DNA from: JBAVVD01 sp049697115
Lineage (GTDB): Bacteria > Acidobacteriota > Aminicenantia > Aminicenantales > UBA4085
Reading direction: 5' to 3'
Length of the DNA stretch: 64,000 nt
NCBI GenBank assembly: GCA_049697115.1
Contig: JBAVVD010000095.1
Coordinates: 18,220-82,219, forward strand
Shown: one piece after another, positions 26,070 through 33,713 of the stretch
How the letters are laid out: each line of letters begins with the position of its first letter
How positions within the stretch are numbered: the stretch's first letter is position 1
Translations under genes and position numbers: made by a program
The notes under the pieces: generated by a model
What the model was told of the DNA's origin: nothing
The model's database searches: none
The model's input: the letters and a program-made list of their open reading frames with translations, nothing else

Positions 26070-28580
26070 ATGGCGCGAACAGAACCACGAACACTGGCAA
26101 TGATGATGAACCACCGAAAGGTGTATTTTCCGGAAGGCGTCACCGTCCTCCGGACGGCCGAGCTGAACGGCGTGGACATTCCCTCTCTCTGTTCCCACAA
26201 AGATCTTTCCCCCTACGGCGGATGCCGATTGTGTATGGTGGAAATCGAGGGAATGCGCGGCTATCCTTTAGCCTGCAACACGATAGCTCAGGAAGGAATG
26301 AAAGTCCTGACAGATACAGATATGCTGCGGGAACTCCGGAAAGAAATCTTGAAACTTATCCTCTGCGAGCATCCCTCGAGCTGCCTGGTGTGCGGAGAAA
26401 AAACCGAGTGTCAGGATTATCAAGGAACGATCCGGAAGACCGGCGTAACGACGGCGTGTCGATTTTGCCCAAATGACGGCCAATGCGAACTGCAGAGCCT
26501 GGTTGAAAAAATCGGTGTGACGGAAATCGACCATCCCATACTTTATCATGGCTATGAGCCTGAGCACGACGATCCCTTTTACGACAGGGACTACAATATC
26601 TGTATTCTCTGCGGCCGGTGTGTTCGGATGTGTCAGGAAGTTCGGGGGACCGCGGTGCTTGCCTTCACCTCGCGGGGTCCTCAGGTCAAGATTGCCCCGG
26701 CCTTTGGCCGAAGCCATCGGGAAGCGGGATGCGAATTCTGCGGGGCATGCGTGGATGTCTGCCCGACAGGCGCCCTTGTGGATAAGGCCTCCAAGTGGGA
26801 CGGCCGGCCGGATGGATTTCATGTTTCCACATGTCCGTTCTGTGCGCTGGGATGTCAGATTGAGCTGTTTTATAAAAACCGCAGGCTGTCCAAAGCCAAA
26901 GCCCATATGGATCCGGAAGTCAATGACGGACAGCTCTGTGTGAAAGGACGCTTCTGTCTGCCGGAAGTCACTCACCATTTCGAACGGGCAAAAAAGCCCA
27001 TGCTCCAAAAAGGGGATTATTTCCGGGAAGTCTCCTGGGAGGAAGCCTTGGAAAAAGTGGCCGAAGAGCTCAAAGGAATTCAATCGGATGAGTTTCTCAT
27101 GCTGGTTTCTCCGGATCTCACCAACGAGAGTTTGTATGCCGCTCAAAAATTCGTTCGGGACGGCCTGGAAAGTCCGAACATCGACTCCACGGCGAGACTG
27201 GAACTTGCAGGCGGATTGGGATTTTGGTCAAAACTGTTCTCATTGCCCATCTCCATCAAGAATATCGCCAGAGCCGATGTGATCCTTGCCGTCGGACTCG
27301 ACAGCCGGTTCAATTTTTCGGTGGTCGGGACAAAGGTTCGTCGAGCGCTCGATGTGGGTGCCCAATTGGTGACCATCGATCCTCTCGACAGCAATCTGGC
27401 CCGCTATACCGATCACTGGCTCCGTCCTGTGCCGGGCCAGGAAGGACGGCTTCTGAAGTTTTTCGCCGATCGTCTGGCCGGCCGAAACAACAATCCTTCC
27501 TCTGTCGCTCAAGAAACATCCGTGGATATTCCACTTTTGGAACGGGCGTTCGCAATTCTTTCTTCCGGCGACGATTTGACGGTGATTATCGGCCCCCGGA
27601 TATTTCATTATGAAAACAGCGAATCTTTCGTGGACGGATTAATGAGCCTGGCCAAACGCCCGAATACGAATTTCATTCCCCTTTTCTTCGGCGCCAATAC
27701 GCGCGGGGCCCTTGAGTTGGGCGTATTTCCGGAACTCGGTTCAGATGGAACTTCCCGCTTTGGGAAGGGATCAGGTTTGTCCGAAATAATCAACGGATCA
27801 AAGCGTTATAAAGTGATCTATCTGGTCGGCGATGTCCCGTTTTTTGAAAGGCCGAACTGCGATTTCTTAATCGTTCAGGATATTTATCTGCCGCCCTTCA
27901 AAGTCGATGCATTTCTTCCGGCATCCTCTTTTGCGGAGGCCGGTGGGACTTTTGTGAATATTGAAGGACGGATTCAGGAGATCGTCCAGATCGAAGATCC
28001 GCCCGAAGGCCAGGTAACGGGATTTATGCGTCCCGATTGGCTGATCTTTTCTGAGCTGGCCAATGTTCTCAATGTTCATCCGCTGAATTACAAAACTTGG
28101 AAGGATGTCTTCAAGGAAATTCAAAAATCCATGCCGAATTTTCCAGAACGGATCAACCGGAAGCCCCGACGGATGAACGCTTTCGATGATCCGGCCATCC
28201 ACAAATCAACCGATGGACAAAAGCCGGACGGAGATTTCTGGATGGTGGCCGAACCGGGCGGCTACCGCCATCGAGGGATCGATATCTCGTCGAAAGTCGG
28301 AGGTTTGAGCGAATTGGCCCTGGAAGAAGGATTCCGAATGCACCCCGAAGACATCGAGTCCCTTGGTTTGAAAAGCGGCGATCCGATCACTCTATCGCTC
28401 GGCAAGAGTAAGCGGCGCGTCACGGGCACTGTCAAATCAGACATCGAATGTCCGAAAGGGGCAATTTTCTTCTCCCGGCCAGTTATCTTGGGCGGTCTGA
28501 AACATCGACGTGAACTTCTTCCCTTATACATTCTCCAAAAAAATCCGATCCGCGTTCACATCTTGAAGACGGCGACCTGA
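26070..28580 (+). CDS. NuoG/FdhA-like iron-sulfur protein with molybdopterin-oxidoreductase fold, active-site residue missing
   Basis: 836 residues. Order of domains: [2Fe-2S] ferredoxin (Cys in LCSHKD...GGCRLCM...ACN, about 35-75); a His/Cys cluster region (EHPSSCLVCGEKTECQDYQ and CRFCPNDGQCELQ, about 105-150); two [4Fe-4S] ferredoxin motifs (CILCGRCVRMCQE and CEFCGACVDVCP); then a molybdopterin-oxidoreductase domain beginning CPFCALGCQIEL with LCVKGRFC, and a C-terminal MopB-like barrel. Where formate dehydrogenases have Sec/Cys-His, this protein reads STARLELAGG, so no Mo ligand is present and formate oxidation is not expected. It is best seen as an electron-wiring subunit like NuoG, partnering the NuoE/NuoF-like subunits 5 kb downstream. 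Confidence 0.85.
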   Translation: MARTEPRTLAMMMNHRKVYFPEGVTVLRTAELNGVDIPSLCSHKDLSPYGGCRLCMVEIEGMRGYPLACNTIAQEGMKVLTDTDMLRELRKEILKLILCEHPSSCLVCGEKTECQDYQGTIRKTGVTTACRFCPNDGQCELQSLVEKIGVTEIDHPILYHGYEPEHDDPFYDRDYNICILCGRCVRMCQEVRGTAVLAFTSRGPQVKIAPAFGRSHREAGCEFCGACVDVCPTGALVDKASKWDGRPDGFHVSTCPFCALGCQIELFYKNRRLSKAKAHMDPEVNDGQLCVKGRFCLPEVTHHFERAKKPMLQKGDYFREVSWEEALEKVAEELKGIQSDEFLMLVSPDLTNESLYAAQKFVRDGLESPNIDSTARLELAGGLGFWSKLFSLPISIKNIARADVILAVGLDSRFNFSVVGTKVRRALDVGAQLVTIDPLDSNLARYTDHWLRPVPGQEGRLLKFFADRLAGRNNNPSSVAQETSVDIPLLERAFAILSSGDDLTVIIGPRIFHYENSESFVDGLMSLAKRPNTNFIPLFFGANTRGALELGVFPELGSDGTSRFGKGSGLSEIINGSKRYKVIYLVGDVPFFERPNCDFLIVQDIYLPPFKVDAFLPASSFAEAGGTFVNIEGRIQEIVQIEDPPEGQVTGFMRPDWLIFSELANVLNVHPLNYKTWKDVFKEIQKSMPNFPERINRKPRRMNAFDDPAIHKSTDGQKPDGDFWMVAEPGGYRHRGIDISSKVGGLSELALEEGFRMHPEDIESLGLKSGDPITLSLGKSKRRVTGTVKSDIECPKGAIFFSRPVILGGLKHRRELLPLYILQKNPIRVHILKTAT

Positions 28581-28640
28581 AAAATAAGAATATATATTCA
28601 TGGAAACGCGATGGGTTCGGCCGATGGATGGAGGACAGGA

Positions 28641-29474
28641 ATGTATGAAATCATTGAACGACGGATGATTGTTCCGAATTTGCACGAATTCAAAGTGAAG
28701 GCTCCGGCCGTTGCCGAAACCGTGAAACCCGGCCACTTCATCATCGTCCGGGCGGATCAATATGGCGAGCGTATTCCTTTGTCCGTCGCGGACTGGGATC
28801 AGGAAGCCGGCACGGTGACATCCATTTTTATGCAGGTGGGCGGATCCACCGGCAAGCTGGCTCGTCTGAAATCCGGCGATACCATTCCAACATATGTTGG
28901 GCCTTTGGGGAAAGAAACCGTGATCGATAATTTCGGCACGGTTCTTTGCATCGGCGGATGCTACGGGATCGGATCGATCTACCCCATCGCACGGGCGCTG
29001 AAGGAAGCCGGGAATAAAGTTTATGTCCTGCTGGAAGCCCGAAGTTCGTTTCTCCTGTACTGGCAGAAGAGGTTCACCGGAGTCTCGGATGAAGTATTTG
29101 TTATCACCCGGGATGGCACTGCGGGGGAAAAAGGTCATGTGAGCAAGATCCCTGAGTTGATTGAACACGCAGGAATCATTCCCCATCTGGTCATCGTGAA
29201 CGGGTGCACGTTCCTGATGATGCGGGTTTCTCAGGTGACAAAGCCTTTTGGATGGAAAACGATCGTCAATATGAATCCGATAATGATCGATGGAACGGGG
29301 ATGTGCGGAGTCTGTCGACTCTCGGTCGGAGGAAAAATGAAGTTCGCCTGCGTCGATGGGCCCGATTTTAACGGCCATGAAATCGATTGGGCAGAATTCC
29401 TGGCGCGGCGCAAGAGTTACAACCCGGAAGAGGTCGATCCGCTCCGCCGTTCGAGCTGCCGGTCTCATTTCTGA
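28641..29474 (+). CDS. NfnA/SudB-like FAD-[2Fe-2S] flavoprotein
   Basis: A ferredoxin-NADP reductase-type protein of about 277 residues, as in the small subunit of NADH-dependent ferredoxin:NADP oxidoreductase (Nfn) and sulfide dehydrogenase. FAD-binding part RIPLSVADWD, NAD(P)-binding VLCIGGCYGIGSIYPIARAL, and a C-terminal [2Fe-2S] site IDGTGMCGVC...FACVDGP with one Asp and three Cys ligands as in NfnA. Start ATG 28641 has GGAGG six bases upstream. The NfnB-like gene follows after 38 bp, so they form one enzyme pair. Confidence 0.9.
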   Translation: MYEIIERRMIVPNLHEFKVKAPAVAETVKPGHFIIVRADQYGERIPLSVADWDQEAGTVTSIFMQVGGSTGKLARLKSGDTIPTYVGPLGKETVIDNFGTVLCIGGCYGIGSIYPIARALKEAGNKVYVLLEARSSFLLYWQKRFTGVSDEVFVITRDGTAGEKGHVSKIPELIEHAGIIPHLVIVNGCTFLMMRVSQVTKPFGWKTIVNMNPIMIDGTGMCGVCRLSVGGKMKFACVDGPDFNGHEIDWAEFLARRKSYNPEEVDPLRRSSCRSHF

Positions 29475-29512
29475 TTCGATGGAAGACGCCCGCGCAGAGG
29501 AGGTTGGCCAGA

Positions 29513-30931
29513 GTGAGTGAGGAAAAACAGGAAAAGAAAAAATTGGATCTGAATCGTCGGTCCATGCCGAAACAGAATCCATGGGAGCGGGTCAAGAATT
29601 TTGACGAAGTCGCCCTGGGATACTCCGCCGCGGTCGCTGTGGAAGAAGCCCGTCGCTGTTTGCAATGTCCGAAGCCGCTCTGCAATCAAGGGTGTCCAGT
29701 AGGGATTGATATCCCCGCATTCATTAAATGTATTGTCGACGGGGACTTCGGCTCCGGAATCAAAAAAATCAAGGAGACCAATGCCCTTCCGGCGATTTGC
29801 GGCCGGGTCTGTCCTCAAGAAGAGCAGTGCGAAAAGACGTGCGTCCTGGCCAAAAAGAAGGCCCCGATCGCCATCGGCCGGCTGGAGCGGTTTCTTGCCG
29901 ATTGGGAAGCGGCGGAAGGAAAAATCGAAGTTCCGGATATGGCTCCCAAAACCGGGAAGAAGGTAGCTGTCGCCGGAGCGGGCCCCGCAGGCATAACCGT
30001 CGCCAACGACCTCATCATCCTCGGACATGATGTGACCATCTTCGAAGCTCTGCATGAATGCGGCGGCGTCTTGATTTACGGCATTCCGGAGTTCAGGCTT
30101 CCCAAAGCCATCGTGAACCGTGAAGTGGAATACGTCAAGAGCCTGGGAGTGAAAATCCATACGGATTTCGTCGTGGGAAAAACCAAGTCCGTCGACCGAC
30201 TCCTTGAGGAATACGATGCCCTCTTTATCGGCTCGGGCGCCGGACTTCCCTGGTTCATGGAAATCCCCGGCGAAAACCTCAATGGCGTCTTTTCGGCCAA
30301 CGAATACCTCACCCGGGTGAATTTGATGAAGGGTTTTCGATTTCCGGAGTATGAGACGCCCGTGAAACGTCCCCCTCGAGTGGCGGTTATCGGAGGCGGT
30401 AACGTGGCCATGGACTCGGCGCGAACAGCCGTCCGGCTGGGCGCTGATGAGGCCCATTTGGTCTACCGCCGCAACAAGACGGAATTGCCCGCGCGCGCCG
30501 AGGAAGTGGAGAATGCGGAAGAAGAAGGAGTGATTTTCGATCTTCTCACATTGCCTGTGCGTCTCATCGGCGATGCCAACGGCTGGATCAAAGAGATGGA
30601 ATGCCTGAAAATGGAATTGGGGGAACCCGATGAATCGGGACGGCGAAGACCGGTTCCCATTAAAGGGTCAAATTTTCTCATGCCGTTTGATGCGGTCGTC
30701 ATCGCCATCGGTAACAGCCCGAATCCGATGATTCCCATGACCACTCCTGGATTGGAGATCAGCAAAAAAGGGGGCATCGTGACTCATCCGGAGACGGCCC
30801 GGACCTCAAGACCAGATATCTGGGCCGGCGGGGATATTGTCAGAGGCGCGGCGACGGTGATCAGCGCGATGGGTGATGGGAGGATTGCCGCGTCATCCAT
30901 ACATAAATGTCTCATAAACAAAGGAATTTAG
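29513..30931 (+). CDS. NfnB/GltD-like FAD-NAD(P) oxidoreductase with [4Fe-4S] clusters
   Basis: About 472 residues, the expected NfnB size. N-terminal Fe-S domain with CLQCPKPLCNQGCPVGIDIP and AICGRVCPQEEQCEKTC. FAD-binding VAVAGAGPAGITVANDL, NADPH-binding VAVIGGGNVAMDSARTAVRL, and a C-terminal FAD motif DIWAGGDIVRGAATV. In Nfn this subunit carries the bifurcating FAD. I use the GTG at 29513 with AGAGGAGG nine bases upstream; the frame is open 42 codons further but that part overlaps the NfnA end and is not conserved in style. It could also serve as glutamate synthase small subunit, but no gltB is nearby. Confidence 0.9.
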   Translation: MSEEKQEKKKLDLNRRSMPKQNPWERVKNFDEVALGYSAAVAVEEARRCLQCPKPLCNQGCPVGIDIPAFIKCIVDGDFGSGIKKIKETNALPAICGRVCPQEEQCEKTCVLAKKKAPIAIGRLERFLADWEAAEGKIEVPDMAPKTGKKVAVAGAGPAGITVANDLIILGHDVTIFEALHECGGVLIYGIPEFRLPKAIVNREVEYVKSLGVKIHTDFVVGKTKSVDRLLEEYDALFIGSGAGLPWFMEIPGENLNGVFSANEYLTRVNLMKGFRFPEYETPVKRPPRVAVIGGGNVAMDSARTAVRLGADEAHLVYRRNKTELPARAEEVENAEEEGVIFDLLTLPVRLIGDANGWIKEMECLKMELGEPDESGRRRPVPIKGSNFLMPFDAVVIAIGNSPNPMIPMTTPGLEISKKGGIVTHPETARTSRPDIWAGGDIVRGAATVISAMGDGRIAASSIHKCLINKGI

Positions 30932-31025
30932 GCCGCATGGAACTTATGGTTATATGCTTATTAACGATGTTCAGGACAGGCCAAAAGTCTGGCTCATGGA
31001 TTTCATGCGCAGCTCAGGAGCACAC

Positions 31026-31370
31026 ATGACATTGCACGAGATCAAAGAGATTCTCCAATGTGAGGTTCTTGCCGGAGAAGAGAATCTTGCGATAGACGTC
31101 CAACAGGTCGTGGCCTCAGATGGAATGAGTGAAATCCTGGCGTTTGCCAGATCCAAAGAGCTGATGATTACCGGTCTGACCAACATCCAATCCATCCGGA
31201 CGGCGGATGTCGCCGGCGTCAGCGCCGTCATTTATTGTCGAGGAAAACGTCCCGATAAGGCCGTGATCGAATATGCCAAAAAGAAAGCGATTCCGATCCT
31301 GATGACGAAGATGGTCATGTTTGATATCTGCGGAATTCTTTATGCCAGAGGCCTCAAGGGCGTCTCATAA
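31026..31370 (+). CDS. DRTGG-domain protein (second copy)
   Basis: About 114 residues from ATG 31026 (AGGAG five bases upstream). HEIKEILQCEVLAGE starts the domain, followed by VVASDGMSEILAF, SIRTADVAGVSAVIYCRGK and KKKAIPILMTKM. It aligns by eye to the first DRTGG protein at 25670-25996. Its TAA shares one base with the ATG of the ATPase gene (TAATG), so the two products are made together. A regulatory ligand-binding role is inferred. Confidence 0.8.
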   Translation: MTLHEIKEILQCEVLAGEENLAIDVQQVVASDGMSEILAFARSKELMITGLTNIQSIRTADVAGVSAVIYCRGKRPDKAVIEYAKKKAIPILMTKMVMFDICGILYARGLKGVS

Positions 31371-31807
31371 TGGTCATGGAACTACTACGAGAACGATTCG
31401 AAATTCAGGGAAGGAATTTCGATAAGGCCGGCGAGATCGCCACCGAAATCAAAGTGATTCTTAAAGATCTCGGCATTCACGCCGCGAATATCCGGCGTTC
31501 CGTGGTCGTGGCGTTTGAGGCCGAGATGAATGTGGTCATGTTTGCCGACCGGGGAACACTGACCCTCATCCTGACCGATGAAGAAGTCTGCCTGGAGATT
31601 ACAGACGAGGGGCCGGGAATCCCGGACATTGAGCTGGCGTTTCAGCCCGGATATTCCACGGCCTCAGACGAAATGCGCTTAATGGGTTTTGGCTTTGGTA
31701 TGGGACTGCCGAATATGAAAAAGAACTCCGACGCGTTTCAAATCGAATCAGAGGTAGGAAAGGGGACGTCGGTCTTTGCCAGAATAAAATTAAATGCCAA
31801 TGACTGA
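31370..31807 (+). CDS. RsbW/RsbT-like HATPase (anti-sigma-type kinase domain)
   Basis: A stand-alone 145-residue GHKL ATPase domain. N-box EAEMNVVMFA, G1 box DEGPGIPDIELAF, ATP lid and G2 region MGFGFGMGLPNMKKNSD, GTSVFARI at the end. Proteins of this kind bind ATP and act as serine kinases or anti-sigma switches; here it is fused by gene overlap to a DRTGG protein upstream and to the hydrogenase-like protein downstream (14-bp overlap). This links redox sensing to a phospho-switch, an association seen next to sensory hydrogenases in anaerobes. Confidence 0.85.
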   Translation: MVMELLRERFEIQGRNFDKAGEIATEIKVILKDLGIHAANIRRSVVVAFEAEMNVVMFADRGTLTLILTDEEVCLEITDEGPGIPDIELAFQPGYSTASDEMRLMGFGFGMGLPNMKKNSDAFQIESEVGKGTSVFARIKLNAND

Positions 31808-33089
31808 ATTAAAGCACGGATTTAAAATCGACACGGACAAGTGCACAGGAAGAATGCACTGCATGCGCGCCTGTCCGACGCGGGCCATCCGGGTGAAAAA
31901 CGGCAAAGCGCGTCTGATCCAGGCGCTCTGCATCGACTGCGGCTCATGTCTGCAGGCATGCCCCACGGGAGCCATCACGGCAACGACGATCACCTTTGCC
32001 GAACTGGACAGGTTTAAGTTCAAGGTTGCGGTGGCCTCGCCAGCGCTGTTCACCCAATTCGGTATCCATATTTCACCCGCCCAAGTCGGCAGAGCTCTGT
32101 TGGACCTTGGATTTGACGCCGTCTGGGAATACGCCGTCGACATTGAGCTGATCGACCAGGCGATTATGGATTCCGTCAAGAAATGGCCCGGCCCATTTCC
32201 CCTGATCTCCAGCTCCTGTCCCGTTGTCGTCCGATTGGTCCAGGTCGCGTACCCCAGTATGGTCGAACAGCTCATTCCTATCGAATCCCCGCGAGAAATT
32301 GCCGGCCGGGAACTGAAACGGAAATACTCCCAGGAGTTGGGCCTGGATCCGGAAGACATTGCCGCGATATATATCACGCCCTGCCAGGCTAAAACGATTT
32401 CCATCCTTCAACCCGCTGAGGGCGTAGAAAGTTATCTGGATGGATCGGTCGGCATTTCTGAAATTTATAATGACATTCTTTATAAACTGCGAAAAGATGC
32501 GCATAATCAAGAATCCCCGAAAGACTTTTCCATCTCCGGCGAATTGTTTCACGGAGGAGTGATGGAAGGGGAATTTCCCCGCCTGTCCCGGGAGCATTAT
32601 CTTCCGCTGACCGGCCTGACGGATATCATTAAAGTTTTCGACGACATTGAAATGGGAAAAATCAGAAATATTGAATTTTTGGAATGCCATGCCTGCCAGG
32701 GGGGATGCATCGGGGGAAACCTGACGGTCGAAAATCTTTATGTGGCGCGCAGCAAAAATCTCCATTTGATCGCCAGTATCACGCCGCCCGATTCGACCTT
32801 CAAGAATGAGGTTGAACGGCGTTATGCCATTGAAAATTTTTCATTAAGACGACCTTTGAAACCCCGGATCATTGAAGAGGGCGTCTCGGAACTGCGCGAG
32901 CGCGTCACAAGACGAAAGAGAGCGGATGAACTTTTGAAAAGCCTTCCCCTGCTGAATTGCGGCTTGTGCGGCGCCCCGACGTGCAAGAACCATGCCGAAG
33001 ACGTGGCCGCTCTCAGGGCGGACTTGAGGGAATGCGTTTTTCTCTCGCCCGACCGGATTGACCAATTGAGAAGAATCCATAAAAAATAA
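31794..33089 (+). CDS. [FeFe]-hydrogenase-like (sensory type) iron-sulfur protein
   Basis: 431 residues. Two [4Fe-4S] motifs (CTGRMHCMRACP and CIDCGSCLQACP, about 17-56), an H-cluster-type domain (about 75-330), and a C-terminal Fe-S motif CGLCGAPTC. H-cluster ligands are all present: L1 SSSCP (Cys142), L2 TPCQAK (Cys197, Lys200), L3 ECHACQGGC (Cys301, Cys305). In catalytic hydrogenases L1 is TSCCP and its first Cys relays protons; here it is Ser141. Thus it probably binds an H-cluster but turns over slowly, like the regulatory group C HydS proteins, though it has no PAS domain. The following YPSMVEQLIPIESP also fits that group. Confidence 0.85.
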   Translation: MPMTELKHGFKIDTDKCTGRMHCMRACPTRAIRVKNGKARLIQALCIDCGSCLQACPTGAITATTITFAELDRFKFKVAVASPALFTQFGIHISPAQVGRALLDLGFDAVWEYAVDIELIDQAIMDSVKKWPGPFPLISSSCPVVVRLVQVAYPSMVEQLIPIESPREIAGRELKRKYSQELGLDPEDIAAIYITPCQAKTISILQPAEGVESYLDGSVGISEIYNDILYKLRKDAHNQESPKDFSISGELFHGGVMEGEFPRLSREHYLPLTGLTDIIKVFDDIEMGKIRNIEFLECHACQGGCIGGNLTVENLYVARSKNLHLIASITPPDSTFKNEVERRYAIENFSLRRPLKPRIIEEGVSELRERVTRRKRADELLKSLPLLNCGLCGAPTCKNHAEDVAALRADLRECVFLSPDRIDQLRRIHKK

Positions 33090-33114
33090 TCGCTCCACGA
33101 AGGAGAAGAAAGAG

Positions 33115-33615
33115 ATGACGGCTAAGTTATCACGCGGAGGTCCGGACAACACCCATGAGAGGCGAAAGGATCTGATTCCTCTTTTACAAAAGGTCCAGAA
33201 GACGGATGGATATCTCTCTCCGGAATCCGTAGAGACCATTTCCCGGAAGCTCAAGGTTTCGGAAAATGAAATTTACGGAGTGGCCACATTCTACGCGCAA
33301 TTCCGATTTCAACCTCCGGGGAAGTACAATATCAAAGTTTGCCTGGGGACTGCTTGCCATGTCGGAGGCGGCCATAATTTTATGGAGGTCATGAAAATAG
33401 ATAAGAACATCGGCCACGGGGAGACAACGCCGGACGGGACATTCAGCCTTGAACGAGTCGCCTGTTTGGGTTGTTGTGCCCTGGCTCCGGTGGTCGTCGT
33501 CAACAACGAGGTCCATGGAAAAATGAACCGTGTCACATTTATGAAACTCCTGGAATCCCTGGACCCTTCCCGGAAGGTTGAAGAACCGCCGGAAACATCG
33601 AAATCGCCGGAATGA
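33115..33615 (+). CDS. NuoE/HydC-like [2Fe-2S] subunit
   Basis: A thioredoxin-fold ferredoxin subunit of 166 residues, with the helical bundle LIPLLQKVQKTDGYL and IYGVATFYAQF, and four ligand cysteines in CLGTACH and ACLGCC. It passes electrons between the NuoF-like FMN subunit and partner clusters. GAAGGAGAAG precedes the ATG. It starts the NuoE-NuoF pair and lies 25 bp after the hydrogenase-like gene; it is separate from the nuoE of the Nuo operon at 54147-54620. Confidence 0.92.
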   Translation: MTAKLSRGGPDNTHERRKDLIPLLQKVQKTDGYLSPESVETISRKLKVSENEIYGVATFYAQFRFQPPGKYNIKVCLGTACHVGGGHNFMEVMKIDKNIGHGETTPDGTFSLERVACLGCCALAPVVVVNNEVHGKMNRVTFMKLLESLDPSRKVEEPPETSKSPE

Positions 33616-33713
33616 CTCACCGGCCGTAACCGTATACCGATGAGCACATCAATGCCAGTCAGAAAAAGTCAAGCGGATCGGAGGCGTATCAGAGATCCGA
33701 TTAAGGAGCGGCC

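Noticed and set aside
26070..28580. NAD-dependent formate dehydrogenase alpha subunit
   Set aside because: Domain order fits, but the Sec/Cys and His of the Mo site are absent (STARLELAGG).
28524..29582. Long minus-strand frame of about 350 codons in the redox locus
   Set aside because: Antisense to the NfnA-like gene and its neighbours, which have clear motifs; the frame is explained by codon bias.
31794..33089. Catalytic HydA of a trimeric bifurcating hydrogenase
   Set aside because: L1 proton-relay Cys is Ser and the long N-terminal ferredoxin region of HydA is missing; a sensory type fits better.
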